Shown here piece after piece: positions 9,451 to 17,148 of a stretch of DNA of 37,164 nucleotides. The position numbers were made by a program, and so were the translations under genes. The stretch covers positions 1-37,164 of the IMG/VR virus record IMGVR_UViG_3300006100_000032. One strand, given 5' to 3'. This DNA is from a virus. Position 1 is the stretch's first letter. Each line of letters starts with the position of its first letter. The notes beneath the pieces were generated by a model. The model searched no databases. It had not been told where the DNA came from and saw only the letters and a list, made by a program, of their open reading frames with translations.

Positions 9451-10487
9451 TAAATTGCTCCCATTAGTAGTCGTCCTTGTATACTACCTAACGATACTAG
9501 TTGTGTGTTAAGGTTTGGCGCTGCGCTCAAAGTTAATTTATTGAAACGGCCAGTACCTGGTGTGATTGATCCAACTTTCATATTATCCATACCACCTACT
9601 ACAGATGCAGGTGCAATTTTTAAAATTCCAGCTCCTGATGGACTAATCCTTACAGCTGAATTATTTGAATTTAAATTAGCTTGTACGGTGGTTACTAGTG
9701 TGTTAAAACTGCCAGCAACTGCTGTATACTGTCCTATAACTACATTATCCGATGCCCCTGAACTGATAGTAGATGTTATGGATCCTGTAACAGATAGTCC
9801 TGGCAAGTTTGCTAGATTAAATGTAATAGTATTGTTTACTGGTGCTGAAACAATGCTTATAGTTTTATCAGTATTTGCAAAATTTACTGAATCTAAAATA
9901 AATTTAGCTGATAATGTTGTATTAACAGGAACAGCAATATTACCAATGTTGCTTAAAGTAACACCCCCAGAATCGCTAACTTGCATAAAACCATTGGTAA
10001 GATTAGAGTTGTTCCAATTAGCCAATACTCCATTTTCTCCGCCAGTATTGTTAGACTCGCCTGTTATTTTTGGGGGTGCTAGTTGAGTCAATCTTTCTGA
10101 ATACGTAGCTTTCCATGTTAGATATACACCAGTCAACGGTGTTATATTATCTGTAGAATATAAAGGACTTACTAGTAAACTTACACTTGAAGTATTTACA
10201 GTAGTACTAAATTGCACTAAATCTCTACCAGTATTTGTACGACCATAAACTGTTAAACTAGCTTGGTTAACTTTGGCCGTCACAATTACTGTTAATTTTT
10301 CAATATCGTCGGGGCCGTACTCTACAGATATATCATATTCTGCTGTGGTAAAATCTCCCATGTACCATGTGTCCAATACTGTGTTGGGGTACACCGGCAC
10401 CGTTTCTCCTCTAAAGGAAAAATTGGCTCTATTTTTAAACTTAATAGTATTGCGCAAGCCCTGGGTAAAATAATCGAAAAAATTCAT
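9450..10487 (-). CDS. Virion structural/fibre protein with conserved N-terminal domain (345 aa)
   Basis: First gene of the minus-strand fibre operon. The N-terminal 135 residues (starting MNFFDYFTQGLRNTIKFKNR, then FSFRGETVPVYPNTVLDTWY and VYGRTNTGRDLVQFS) form a conserved domain that I recognise from T4-like marine phage structural proteins of unassigned role. The C-terminal part carries two copies of the fibre unit shared with the downstream genes, GASDNVVIGQYTAVAGSF and GGMDNMKVGSITPGTGRF, separated by an ISPSGAGILKIAP strand. This suggests an anchoring domain plus a short shaft. A CATAAATA late promoter lies 21 nt before the ATG. The stop overlaps the next start (TAATG). Confidence 0.8.
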   Translation of the reverse strand: MNFFDYFTQGLRNTIKFKNRANFSFRGETVPVYPNTVLDTWYMGDFTTAEYDISVEYGPDDIEKLTVIVTAKVNQASLTVYGRTNTGRDLVQFSTTVNTSSVSLLVSPLYSTDNITPLTGVYLTWKATYSERLTQLAPPKITGESNNTGGENGVLANWNNSNLTNGFMQVSDSGGVTLSNIGNIAVPVNTTLSAKFILDSVNFANTDKTISIVSAPVNNTITFNLANLPGLSVTGSITSTISSGASDNVVIGQYTAVAGSFNTLVTTVQANLNSNNSAVRISPSGAGILKIAPASVVGGMDNMKVGSITPGTGRFNKLTLSAAPNLNTQLVSLGSIQGRLLMGAI

Positions 10488-10507
10488 GTAGACACCATAG
10501 TATCATA

Positions 10508-10515
10508 TATTTATG
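10508..10515 (-). promoter_or_regulatory. T4-type late promoter for the fibre operon
   Basis: The minus strand reads CATAAATA, one base from the T4 late consensus TATAAATA. It lies 21 nt upstream of the ATG at 10487. T4-type late transcription begins a few bases downstream of the octamer, which would leave a short leader. The same octamer class at the same spacing occurs at 28385-28392 and 18984-18991. Confidence 0.65.
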
Positions 10516-10552
10516 GCTTTGTTACCAATTCCGTTGCAACCAACCGCTAAAA

Positions 10553-10571
10553 TATGCTAAATTATAGCATA
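10553..10571. promoter_or_regulatory. Inverted repeat immediately upstream of the cassette -10
   Basis: Arms TATGCTA (10553-10559) and TAGCATA (10565-10571) form a 7-bp perfect inverted repeat with a 5-bp spacer, ending 2 bp before the TATAAT box. The position fits an operator or activator site for the enzyme cassette. The left arm also resembles the TGCT core of a T4 MotA box, located 11 bp before the -10. No regulator is encoded in this window, so the role is inferred from position alone. Confidence 0.4.
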
Positions 10572-10572
10572 C

Positions 10573-10578
10573 TATAAT
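10573..10578 (+). promoter_or_regulatory. Sigma70-type -10 (TATAAT) of the enzyme cassette
   Basis: A perfect TATAAT lies 14 nt before the ATG at 10592, with Shine-Dalgarno AGGAAG at 10582-10587 between them. No -35 hexamer is present at 16-18 bp spacing, which points to an activator-dependent (middle-type) promoter or an extremely short leader. It differs from the ATAAATA late signals in front of the structural genes. Confidence 0.45.
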
Positions 10579-10591
10579 TATAGGAAGATTT

Positions 10592-11545
10592 ATGACCCAA
10601 AGAAACAAAGCCTTTTTTATCAACGGTGGCGCAGGAAGAACAATTTGTGCTATCCCGGCTTTAGAAAAATATGCCGAAGAAGTAACTAAAGATTTTTTAA
10701 TTGTATGCGAAGGCGGAACCGATATGTTTAAAGGCCATCCGTTGCTATACAGCAAAGTATACGATCATTGGCACAAAAATTTGTTTGAGGAAAAGTTAAT
10801 TCATATGGACTTGGTCAGTCCTGAACCTTATAGAGCATGGGAATATTTTAATCAAAAATGTTCAATTGCACAGGCATTTGATATCATTATTAACAACAAA
10901 GGTATCAGAGATTTGCCAAGGCCCACATTACGTCTATCTAATGAGGAAATGTTAGTAGGACATCAAATTACATCTGAAGTTAGAGAAAAAACCAAAAAAG
11001 AAAAAGTTGTAGTTTTTCAACCGTTTGGTCGGGGAGTAATTTCGCAGAATAATGTAATCATGGATCCAGGCGGTCGTAGTTTTGAAGGGTCAAATACAAT
11101 CAGCATAGTTAAAAAACTACAGAAAAAAGGGTTTGCTGTAGTTCTCATGAGCGAAATTGGTATTGATTTTCAAAAACATGGTTGCAAAGATCCGGTTGCT
11201 ATGCCACAAAATGTTGATTTAAGAAAATGGGGCGGTATTATTGCCAATGCTGATTACTTTTTAGGGTGCGATAGTGTAGGACAGCATTTAGCCTATGCTG
11301 TTGATAAACCTGGGTCAGTAGTATTTGGTTCTACGTTTCCTACTAATGTATCATACCCAGACAATGAGAAATTTGATTTATTAGATATGGGCGATACTAT
11401 TAGACAATATAGCCCTATTAGAATTACTATGGATGATGTAGCAGATCGAGGTAATGATGGTATCATGCGTATGAATGAATTGCAAGAAGACGCTATTGTA
11501 GAATCTGTAATCAATGGTGTTAAAAAATGGGCCGATACTGAATAA
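10592..11545 (+). CDS. GT9/heptosyltransferase-like glycosyltransferase
   Basis: A 317-aa GT-B fold glycosyltransferase-like protein related to the ADP-heptose:LPS heptosyltransferase family (GT9). The N-terminal half starts with FFINGGAGRTICAIPALEKY (glycine-rich loop at residues 12-17). The C-terminal half has VVVFQPFGRG near residue 137 and the family nucleotide-sugar-binding pattern DSVGQHLAYAVDKPGSVVFG (D227, H232), the counterpart of the D-S-G-x-x-H-L-A-A signature. No signal peptide or membrane segment, so it should act in the cytosol. It is the first gene of a three-gene operon; the SGNH-like gene begins 3 bp after its stop, and a carbamoyltransferase follows. The donor and acceptor sugars are unknown. 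GT9-like proteins in phages may act on something other than LPS core, so heptosyl transfer itself should not be assumed. Confidence 0.75.
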   Translation: MTQRNKAFFINGGAGRTICAIPALEKYAEEVTKDFLIVCEGGTDMFKGHPLLYSKVYDHWHKNLFEEKLIHMDLVSPEPYRAWEYFNQKCSIAQAFDIIINNKGIRDLPRPTLRLSNEEMLVGHQITSEVREKTKKEKVVVFQPFGRGVISQNNVIMDPGGRSFEGSNTISIVKKLQKKGFAVVLMSEIGIDFQKHGCKDPVAMPQNVDLRKWGGIIANADYFLGCDSVGQHLAYAVDKPGSVVFGSTFPTNVSYPDNEKFDLLDMGDTIRQYSPIRITMDDVADRGNDGIMRMNELQEDAIVESVINGVKKWADTE

Positions 11546-11548
11546 ACT

Positions 11549-12469
11549 ATGGCAAGACTTTTTACATTTGGATGCAGTTATTCTAGTTATTGTTGGCCAA
11601 GCTATGCTAACTTGTTATCCTTAGAATATGATAATAAGTTAAATGGCAATTGGGCTATGTCAGGATTAGGTAATCGCGCCATAGTGGAACGACTAGCTGA
11701 AGCACATTGTAAACATCAATTTACCAAAGATGACACAATCATAGTGCAATGGAGTTCACATATTAGGCACGATTGGTGGCATCAAACATCCTTACCTGAT
11801 CGAACAATAGGCTGGAAAACCTATGGTAGTATTTTCAATTATCACAATGTAAAATTGTTTGATAAAAACTGGGTAGATACTTTCTTTTTTGAACCTGCAT
11901 ATATGATGCATACATTTAACAGTATCATGCTAGCACAGTCAATGCTTGACAGTATTGGATGCCAGTGGTTTATGACTAGCATCGGCGACATTAGAAATAT
12001 GGGTAACGATATTCGTCAGCATAATGACAAATACGGAGAACTTACAAATCTAGTTAAAAATGTCAATAAACCAGGATATGCTGTATATGCTATAACGCCA
12101 GAATTGGAAGTTTATAATAAACCTATATGGGAAGATCGAGCAGATAAATGGATTATGCCGCTAGAATTATTTGCACAAACTTGTTCTGAACTTACGTACA
12201 GTTTTAGAGATTCGAGAGGTACTCCATGGTTTGATTTACATCCTACCACTCGACAACACACTATGTGGATTGAACAAGAATTAAGTAAAAAGTTGCCAGT
12301 TTCTCAACGTGTAATTGATAGCGGATACGAACTAGCCAACTATATAGATTTAATACATAGAAAATACATAACTAACTTTGATGCTTTTCAGTTCGCACTT
12401 ACGAAAAAAGAAAAATTTCCAAAAATTGTAGAAGAAATGATTTGGCCAGGAATAACACAAGGATTTTAA
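11549..12469 (+). CDS. SGNH-hydrolase-like protein
   Basis: A 306-aa protein with the block layout of the SGNH/GDSL hydrolase fold. Block I is FTFGCSYS with putative nucleophile Ser10 (the usual GDS is GCS here). The block II region GNWAMSGLGNRAIVE carries Gly41-Asn42. IIVQWSSH is a block III-like strand. FDLHPTTRQH carries Asp229 and His231 in the block V D-x-H position. This suggests an esterase, deacylase or sugar O-acyl-modifying activity, or a non-catalytic relative. There is no signal peptide. It is tightly coupled: 3 bp after the glycosyltransferase stop and 1 bp before the carbamoyltransferase start. Its place between two sugar-modifying enzymes suggests a shared glycan substrate, which is inference. 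The family call is from motif order only. Confidence 0.6.
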   Translation: MARLFTFGCSYSSYCWPSYANLLSLEYDNKLNGNWAMSGLGNRAIVERLAEAHCKHQFTKDDTIIVQWSSHIRHDWWHQTSLPDRTIGWKTYGSIFNYHNVKLFDKNWVDTFFFEPAYMMHTFNSIMLAQSMLDSIGCQWFMTSIGDIRNMGNDIRQHNDKYGELTNLVKNVNKPGYAVYAITPELEVYNKPIWEDRADKWIMPLELFAQTCSELTYSFRDSRGTPWFDLHPTTRQHTMWIEQELSKKLPVSQRVIDSGYELANYIDLIHRKYITNFDAFQFALTKKEKFPKIVEEMIWPGITQGF

Positions 12470-12470
12470 T

Positions 12471-14285
12471 ATGAAAAATTTAAGAAAAGACATCTGGATT
12501 GCAGGTGTTGCAAGAGGACACAATAGCAGTGTATGTTTACTTAAAAACGGAGAAATTGTTTTTAGTATCGAAGAAGAAAGGCTAAGTCGAAGCAAATACG
12601 ATGGCGGTCCATTTGCGGCTATGTTAAAGATTTTAGATTATACAGATAGACTAGATTATCTAGTAATTGCACATACACAAACACTAAGAGAAACTGCAGG
12701 TAGGGTAGATTTTAGTGGAGACGATATCTATACAGGTCTTGCTAGAAAGTTAGGGCTTATTAGTCGCAATGAAAATCCATATAATCATCCCCAAGTGTTA
12801 GATTATAGTATACACCATCATAAATTGCATGCTGCATGTGCGTTTTATCGTTCAGGATTTGACGAAGCTGCAGCACTAATTGTCGACGGTGCTGGAACAT
12901 TTATTCCACTTAATGTTTCGGGAGAAACTATTACAGGTTGGGAAACTGAAAGTATTTTTGATTGTTCGTATCCTGCATGGTTTGATACAGTATATAAACA
13001 TATTGGTGTCCGAGGACCGATGCCTGGTGCGTATGTCAAAGAATTTGACAGCGCACAGTACGACGAAGTGGGCAGGACACATGAAGCATTTGTTACTGAC
13101 AGAGCCGGTATTACTAAAGTGTACGAAGCTGTAACACAATATTGCGGATGGCAGTCGATTGAAGCAGGAAAAACTATGGGATTATTTCCGTATGGAAAAC
13201 CTAATGATGCTATTCCGACATTATTTGATAAAACCAGTATCGCTCCTGTTGCTAATAGAAACATAATAGTTCCTACATATCCTAACGGTGCATCAGTTAA
13301 CTATAATTTGTTTGAGTACTTACAAGATAAAGTAACAGACATGCCAGACGACGACGTAACTCTTAGAGATAATCGTAGAGATTTAGCCTATGCTTGTCAA
13401 ACACAAACACAAGAACAAGTGCTACGGTTAATTAGACTAGCTGTAGAAAAAACAGGTCATAAAAAAGTGGTTATTTCAGGCGGGTATGGATTAAATTGTG
13501 TTGCTAATTATTACTATTTAGAACAATTAAAAGACGACGGTATTGAAATTTATGTAGAACCAATTAGCAATGATGCTGGAACTGCCATTGGTGCTGCTAT
13601 ATTGGCATTTAAACGATATGGATATCCACACATGCCAATTGATTATACCAAGGATGGATTATATTTAGGATTTAAATATGATGTGGATTTTGATAGTCTG
13701 AACAGTATAGTTCAACAGTACAATGCTGAAATTACAGATGCTACTGATAGCGATATTGTTGATTTATTAATGAATAAAAACATTGTATCCTTATATCAAG
13801 GACGTAGTGAAAACGGTCCTAGAGCGTTGGGAAATCGTAGTATTTTATTTAATCCGACATATGAAGATGGAAAAGACTATGTTAATAATATAAAACATAG
13901 AGAATATTTCCGTCCATTTGCTGGTAGCATCTTACAAGAACATGTACATGAATGGTTTGATTTACGTGGTATGCAAGATAGTCCTTATATGATGTATGCT
14001 GTAAATTGCCAACTAGGTATTGAAGAAAAAATTCCTGCTATTATTCACGTAGATGGTACATGTCGTATTCAAACAGTTACTGAAGAACAAAATAAACACT
14101 ACTATAGTTTAATTAAAGCATTTTATGATAAAACAGGTATTCCTATTTTGTTCAATACTAGTTTTAACCTAGGTGGTGAACCATTAGTTGAAACTATTAA
14201 AGATGCTATACACACATTATCTAATAGTGAAATTGAATATCTGTATTTGCCAGAATATGGCAAATTGGTCAAAGTAGCTAATTAA
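12471..14285 (+). CDS. O-carbamoyltransferase, NodU/CmcH/TobZ family
   Basis: A 604-aa cytosolic enzyme of a family that transfers a carbamoyl group from carbamoyl phosphate, via carbamoyl-adenylate, to a hydroxyl of a sugar or related acceptor. The full family architecture is present. The N-terminal Kae1-like domain has GHNSSVCLLKNGEI (residues 16-29), IEEERLSRSKYD (33-44), the metal-binding-type HHHKLHAA (115-122), VDGAG, GKTMGLFPYG and ISGGYGLNC. The C-terminal YrdC-like domain has GRSENGPRALGNRS (444-457), HVDGTCRIQTV (526-536) and NTSFNLGGEP (562-571). Length is normal. AAGGAT lies 7 nt before the ATG, and the gene starts 1 bp after the upstream stop. It ends in a bidirectional terminator. 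The acceptor is unknown: a glycan is suggested by the neighbours, but phage carbamoyltransferases acting on 5-hydroxymethylcytosine are also known. Confidence 0.93.
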   Translation: MKNLRKDIWIAGVARGHNSSVCLLKNGEIVFSIEEERLSRSKYDGGPFAAMLKILDYTDRLDYLVIAHTQTLRETAGRVDFSGDDIYTGLARKLGLISRNENPYNHPQVLDYSIHHHKLHAACAFYRSGFDEAAALIVDGAGTFIPLNVSGETITGWETESIFDCSYPAWFDTVYKHIGVRGPMPGAYVKEFDSAQYDEVGRTHEAFVTDRAGITKVYEAVTQYCGWQSIEAGKTMGLFPYGKPNDAIPTLFDKTSIAPVANRNIIVPTYPNGASVNYNLFEYLQDKVTDMPDDDVTLRDNRRDLAYACQTQTQEQVLRLIRLAVEKTGHKKVVISGGYGLNCVANYYYLEQLKDDGIEIYVEPISNDAGTAIGAAILAFKRYGYPHMPIDYTKDGLYLGFKYDVDFDSLNSIVQQYNAEITDATDSDIVDLLMNKNIVSLYQGRSENGPRALGNRSILFNPTYEDGKDYVNNIKHREYFRPFAGSILQEHVHEWFDLRGMQDSPYMMYAVNCQLGIEEKIPAIIHVDGTCRIQTVTEEQNKHYYSLIKAFYDKTGIPILFNTSFNLGGEPLVETIKDAIHTLSNSEIEYLYLPEYGKLVKVAN

Positions 14286-14311
14286 AAAAAGGAGCGTTAA
14301 GCTCCTTTTTT
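14285..14311. terminator. Bidirectional rho-independent terminator
   Basis: Six A plus GGAGC (14285-14295), loop GTTAA, then GCTCC plus six T (14306-14311). It forms a perfect 11-bp stem on both strands. It lies between the converging stops of the carbamoyltransferase (14285) and the minus-strand chaperone-like gene (14313), so it insulates the enzyme cassette from the fibre cluster. Its design matches the terminator at 3338-3364: six A/T pairs, five GC-rich pairs, 5-nt loop. Confidence 0.9.
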
Positions 14312-14312
14312 A

Positions 14313-15599
14313 TTAATGCCCTTCTGGCTGTACCATACCAGAATTTGGATTTCTATCTGGTTCTGGTCTGTCATGACCTATTTTTGGTTCATCAGGTCTA
14401 TCTGGATGTATTGGTCCACTAATTTTATGTGATCCAGTAGTAGGCATACTTAAAAACTTAATTCCTTTATTGCCTTCTGTTGGTGTATTTTGTAATGGAT
14501 CATCTAATACTATTTGTTTTTTAGCTGAATCTATTGAAACAACTTCAGTTTTGTGATCGAACAAATCTGTTACTAAATGATCTTGCATATCTAAGCCCAT
14601 GCCAACTTCGATACCAGTTACATTGGTGACTTGAATAACTCTGTGTCCCTCAGTGTTGATAGGAGCAGGTGCTGTTAGATCTAAATCTACCCAAACATTT
14701 GATGTTGCTCCATGTAGTTGCGGCAATAATTTTAAATCTCGTTGATATAATACCCACTGATCCAAAATATCTGCTGGCATACTACTATCATGGTAATATA
14801 CTTTGGCAAAATCTCCAATTGATCCGGTTGTAATAGCTACAGCTGGACCTCCTCTGCTAGTGGCCAGTTGGCATGCTGTTGTTGTTGGATTTCCAACAAC
14901 ATAAAAATTAACTAGATTTAACGCTTCACCAGTAAGCCCATTAATTGAAATTGTAGTTGTACTATCTGCACCGTCGATCACTACAATAGCATCATCGGGA
15001 ATTGGATCCGGTTCTGCATCAAAATTAAGTGTTGTTGGACTACCATAAACTACATTTACTAGTCTAACAGGATTAGTTCTATGATTAGCATGATCTAGTA
15101 CACTATTTCTCCAGTGTCTTAAATCGTGCCAATCGCTGTGTGGTTGTTGCCATGGGAATGGTTCTACCCAAGTTTGTGTTGTAGGGTTATATTCTACAGC
15201 CATTCTATTGTAAGCATGGTCTGGAGGCATATTATCATCGTGTGGGCGAGTGTATGTTGTACCGTCTGGTAATGTTTCTGTATGCTGAACTAGTGTTGCA
15301 TAATCTACTTTACCGATCGGGTCAACTAATAATTGTGCAACCAATGGATTAGCTGCGCAATCTAATTTTACTAGATACTCGTCTGGATGTACCGGAAAAT
15401 CCTCTGGATCCCATTCGGCAATCATATAATCACCATGGTATGTATTGGTTGCTTTTTTCATACGCAACCATACAAAATCTGGACCATTATATGTCCATGT
15501 AGCTGTTTTACCTAAAACTCCAGTTTGTGCTAGATATTCATCTGGAATTGGGTAAGTAAATGTTACTGAAATTTGTTGTGTTATTCCTGTTTTTGGCAT
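14313..15599 (-). CDS. Tail-assembly-chaperone-like protein, long form with insertion (428 aa)
   Basis: Paralog of the 230-aa protein at 17149-17841. Both start with a TFTY-(P/D)-(I/L)-PD-(E/A)-YL-x-QT strand, a K-TATWTY-x-G motif, and a W-R-(N/D)-S-(V/T)-L helix after PW-(Q/K)-(Q/K)-PH. The short form continues directly into a W-x-x-YRQKLRDLP helix as in phage tail assembly chaperones. Here about 85 residues (VNVVYGSPTTLNFD to VYYHDSSMPA) separate the two helices, which resume at LDQWVLYQRDLKLLPQL. A C-terminal extension rich in His, Pro and Asp follows. Last gene of the minus cluster, 27 bp from the terminator. It probably helps fold or attach the Gly/Cys-rich proteins encoded just upstream, but it could also be a structural protein that has absorbed a chaperone-like domain. 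Confidence 0.6.
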   Translation of the reverse strand: MPKTGITQQISVTFTYPIPDEYLAQTGVLGKTATWTYNGPDFVWLRMKKATNTYHGDYMIAEWDPEDFPVHPDEYLVKLDCAANPLVAQLLVDPIGKVDYATLVQHTETLPDGTTYTRPHDDNMPPDHAYNRMAVEYNPTTQTWVEPFPWQQPHSDWHDLRHWRNSVLDHANHRTNPVRLVNVVYGSPTTLNFDAEPDPIPDDAIVVIDGADSTTTISINGLTGEALNLVNFYVVGNPTTTACQLATSRGGPAVAITTGSIGDFAKVYYHDSSMPADILDQWVLYQRDLKLLPQLHGATSNVWVDLDLTAPAPINTEGHRVIQVTNVTGIEVGMGLDMQDHLVTDLFDHKTEVVSIDSAKKQIVLDDPLQNTPTEGNKGIKFLSMPTTGSHKISGPIHPDRPDEPKIGHDRPEPDRNPNSGMVQPEGH

Positions 15600-15605
15600 T
15601 TTATT

Positions 15606-16364
15606 TTATCCGTAAGTTACCGAGACTAAGCCGCCACCGCCGTATTCACCACAGCAACAGTTATTAGCTGATCCAATTCCTGGTCTGCCACCGCCGCCTG
15701 GAAAGTATGGTCCTGTGCCCCAACTTGTACATCCGCCCCATTGACATCCATGTGGTCCTGTCCATGGTCCTGATACTGTAGCTGGTGCTACTGCTGCAAA
15801 TCCTTGAGCTTTTGCTCCACAGAATTGTGTTTGGAGTTCACCGCCACTATAACCTGGCATTGTGATATCGCCTCCGCATGCAGAACTTTGACAACAAATT
15901 ACATTACATCCTGTATAGCATGAAAAATATTGCCAACAAGTACTAATACTTTGGCAACCGCCTTGTGCGCAAAAATTACTTAATCCGTATCCGTTTACAA
16001 ACGACACATATCCTGGACAACCTGTACAATAAGGTGTTGAAAATGTTGTACTACCTGCACAAATTGTATAGCCTTGACCTGCTAATCCACCAGCTGTACC
16101 GGCACACACTGATTTAACTGAATATGCTCCTGCGCCACCACCACTTCCAGACTGACAGCAACAACTTCCACCGCCGCCGCCGCCTCCACCCCAGATTTCA
16201 AATGTAACCCATGTTGTACCTGCAGGTGCTGTCCAATAACAGCACTGACCGCCATTTTGACCGCTACAATAACTTCCGTTATAAACTAAAAATTCTGTAG
16301 GATAGTTGGTAGAATATACAGGTTGATTAACTGTAAATGCTATATTTGCTAAACTTGTTGCCAT
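15606..16364 (-). CDS. Cysteine-rich Gly_rich_2-like adhesin candidate 3 (252 aa)
   Basis: A glycine- and cysteine-rich protein with 24 Cys in 252 residues by my count. The layout matches phage glycine-rich tail domains: an aromatic strand WTAPAGTTWVTFEIWGGGGG, a glycine-rich body, and a terminal strand GGGGLVSVTYG. Uniquely, Cys clusters interrupt the glycine runs: GGQCCYW near residue 38, GGSCCCQSG near 66, CTGCPG, NVICCQ and NNCCCGEYGGGG near the end. The start MATSLANI is shared with two paralogs at 16380-17141 and 17854-18624. There is no signal peptide. It may form a polyglycine-type lattice at a fibre tip, with Cys giving disulfides or metal sites. Function is inferred; no enzyme motif. 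GGAA serves as a ribosome binding site. Confidence 0.75.
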   Translation of the reverse strand: MATSLANIAFTVNQPVYSTNYPTEFLVYNGSYCSGQNGGQCCYWTAPAGTTWVTFEIWGGGGGGGGSCCCQSGSGGGAGAYSVKSVCAGTAGGLAGQGYTICAGSTTFSTPYCTGCPGYVSFVNGYGLSNFCAQGGCQSISTCWQYFSCYTGCNVICCQSSACGGDITMPGYSGGELQTQFCGAKAQGFAAVAPATVSGPWTGPHGCQWGGCTSWGTGPYFPGGGGRPGIGSANNCCCGEYGGGGLVSVTYG

Positions 16365-16379
16365 ATTATTCTATTCCGT

Positions 16380-17141
16380 TTATTTGTAAGTTATAATTAC
16401 TAGGCCGCCAGCACCAAATGCACCACAATAACAGTTTCCACCGTTTGCAATAGCACTTGCGCCGCCACCGCCTGGGAATGTTGCGTAAGTATTATTCAAA
16501 CTATTATATCCGCTGTTGTTACTACAGCTATCTGTTTGCATACGTAACCCTGTTCCGATATAAGTTGGTTCAGCAACATAACCGTAACCATCCCATGCAC
16601 AACCTGCGCCATTATGCATACCACCGTTGACTCCGCACAATGCAAAATCAACGTTACACACACCTGCTTGACAAACAAAACTTAAACAGTTACACCAGTT
16701 ACCATATGTTCCGCAACCAGTACATCCACCACCGCCGCCGCCTGCGCAGATATTTATTGCGTATGTTGAACCGCCTTGTACAAACGAAGTGTATCCACCA
16801 GCGCCGTTATTACAACATCCCCAACAACCAGAACTGGCTGCACACACTGTATACGATTCGCCTGGAACTACACGAGTTGTTTTTCTTCCGTAGGATCCGC
16901 TGGCGCCACTTTGCATTGGGCTCATGCAACAACAAGATGCGGCACCAGTGCCGCCACCGCCCCACATTTCAAATCTTACCCAACTCGCGTTAGCTGGAAC
17001 TGTCCACAAACAACATTGGCCGCCGTTGCTTACACTATTGATGCTTGTATTATAAACATAAATTGTATTTAAATAGTTGGTAGTACTGGCGTTAATAGTC
17101 CAACGACTATCAGGAAAAAGCGACGATAATGAAGTTGCCAT
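16380..17141 (-). CDS. Cysteine-rich Gly_rich_2-like adhesin candidate 2 (253 aa)
   Basis: Second member of the trio, with 21 Cys in 253 residues by my count. Aligned landmarks are NGGQCCLWTVPANASWVRFE, WGGGGTGAASCCCM, GCWGCCNNGAGG, CAGGGGGGCTGCGTYG, and the end GGNCYCGAFGAGGLVIITYK. The first 40 residues after MATSL differ from the paralogs and may specify the attachment partner. The central 70 residues are also divergent, as expected for a receptor-binding surface. It is 7 bp downstream of the chaperone-like gene at 17149-17841 and 15 bp upstream of the third paralog, consistent with one transcript. The glycine-rich tail domain call is based on the W-x-P-A-x-x-x-x-V-x-F-E-x-W-G-G-G-G pattern. 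Confidence 0.75.
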   Translation of the reverse strand: MATSLSSLFPDSRWTINASTTNYLNTIYVYNTSINSVSNGGQCCLWTVPANASWVRFEMWGGGGTGAASCCCMSPMQSGASGSYGRKTTRVVPGESYTVCAASSGCWGCCNNGAGGYTSFVQGGSTYAINICAGGGGGGCTGCGTYGNWCNCLSFVCQAGVCNVDFALCGVNGGMHNGAGCAWDGYGYVAEPTYIGTGLRMQTDSCSNNSGYNSLNNTYATFPGGGGASAIANGGNCYCGAFGAGGLVIITYK

Positions 17142-17148
17142 TTAAATA

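Noticed and set aside
10534-10539. TTGCAA as a -35 for the cassette promoter
   Set aside because: It is about 33 bp from the TATAAT box, far outside the 16-18 bp range.
12845-13264. Minus-strand open frame of about 139 codons inside the carbamoyltransferase
   Set aside because: The plus-strand frame contains the full set of carbamoyltransferase motifs; the antisense frame has none and no ribosome binding site was evident.
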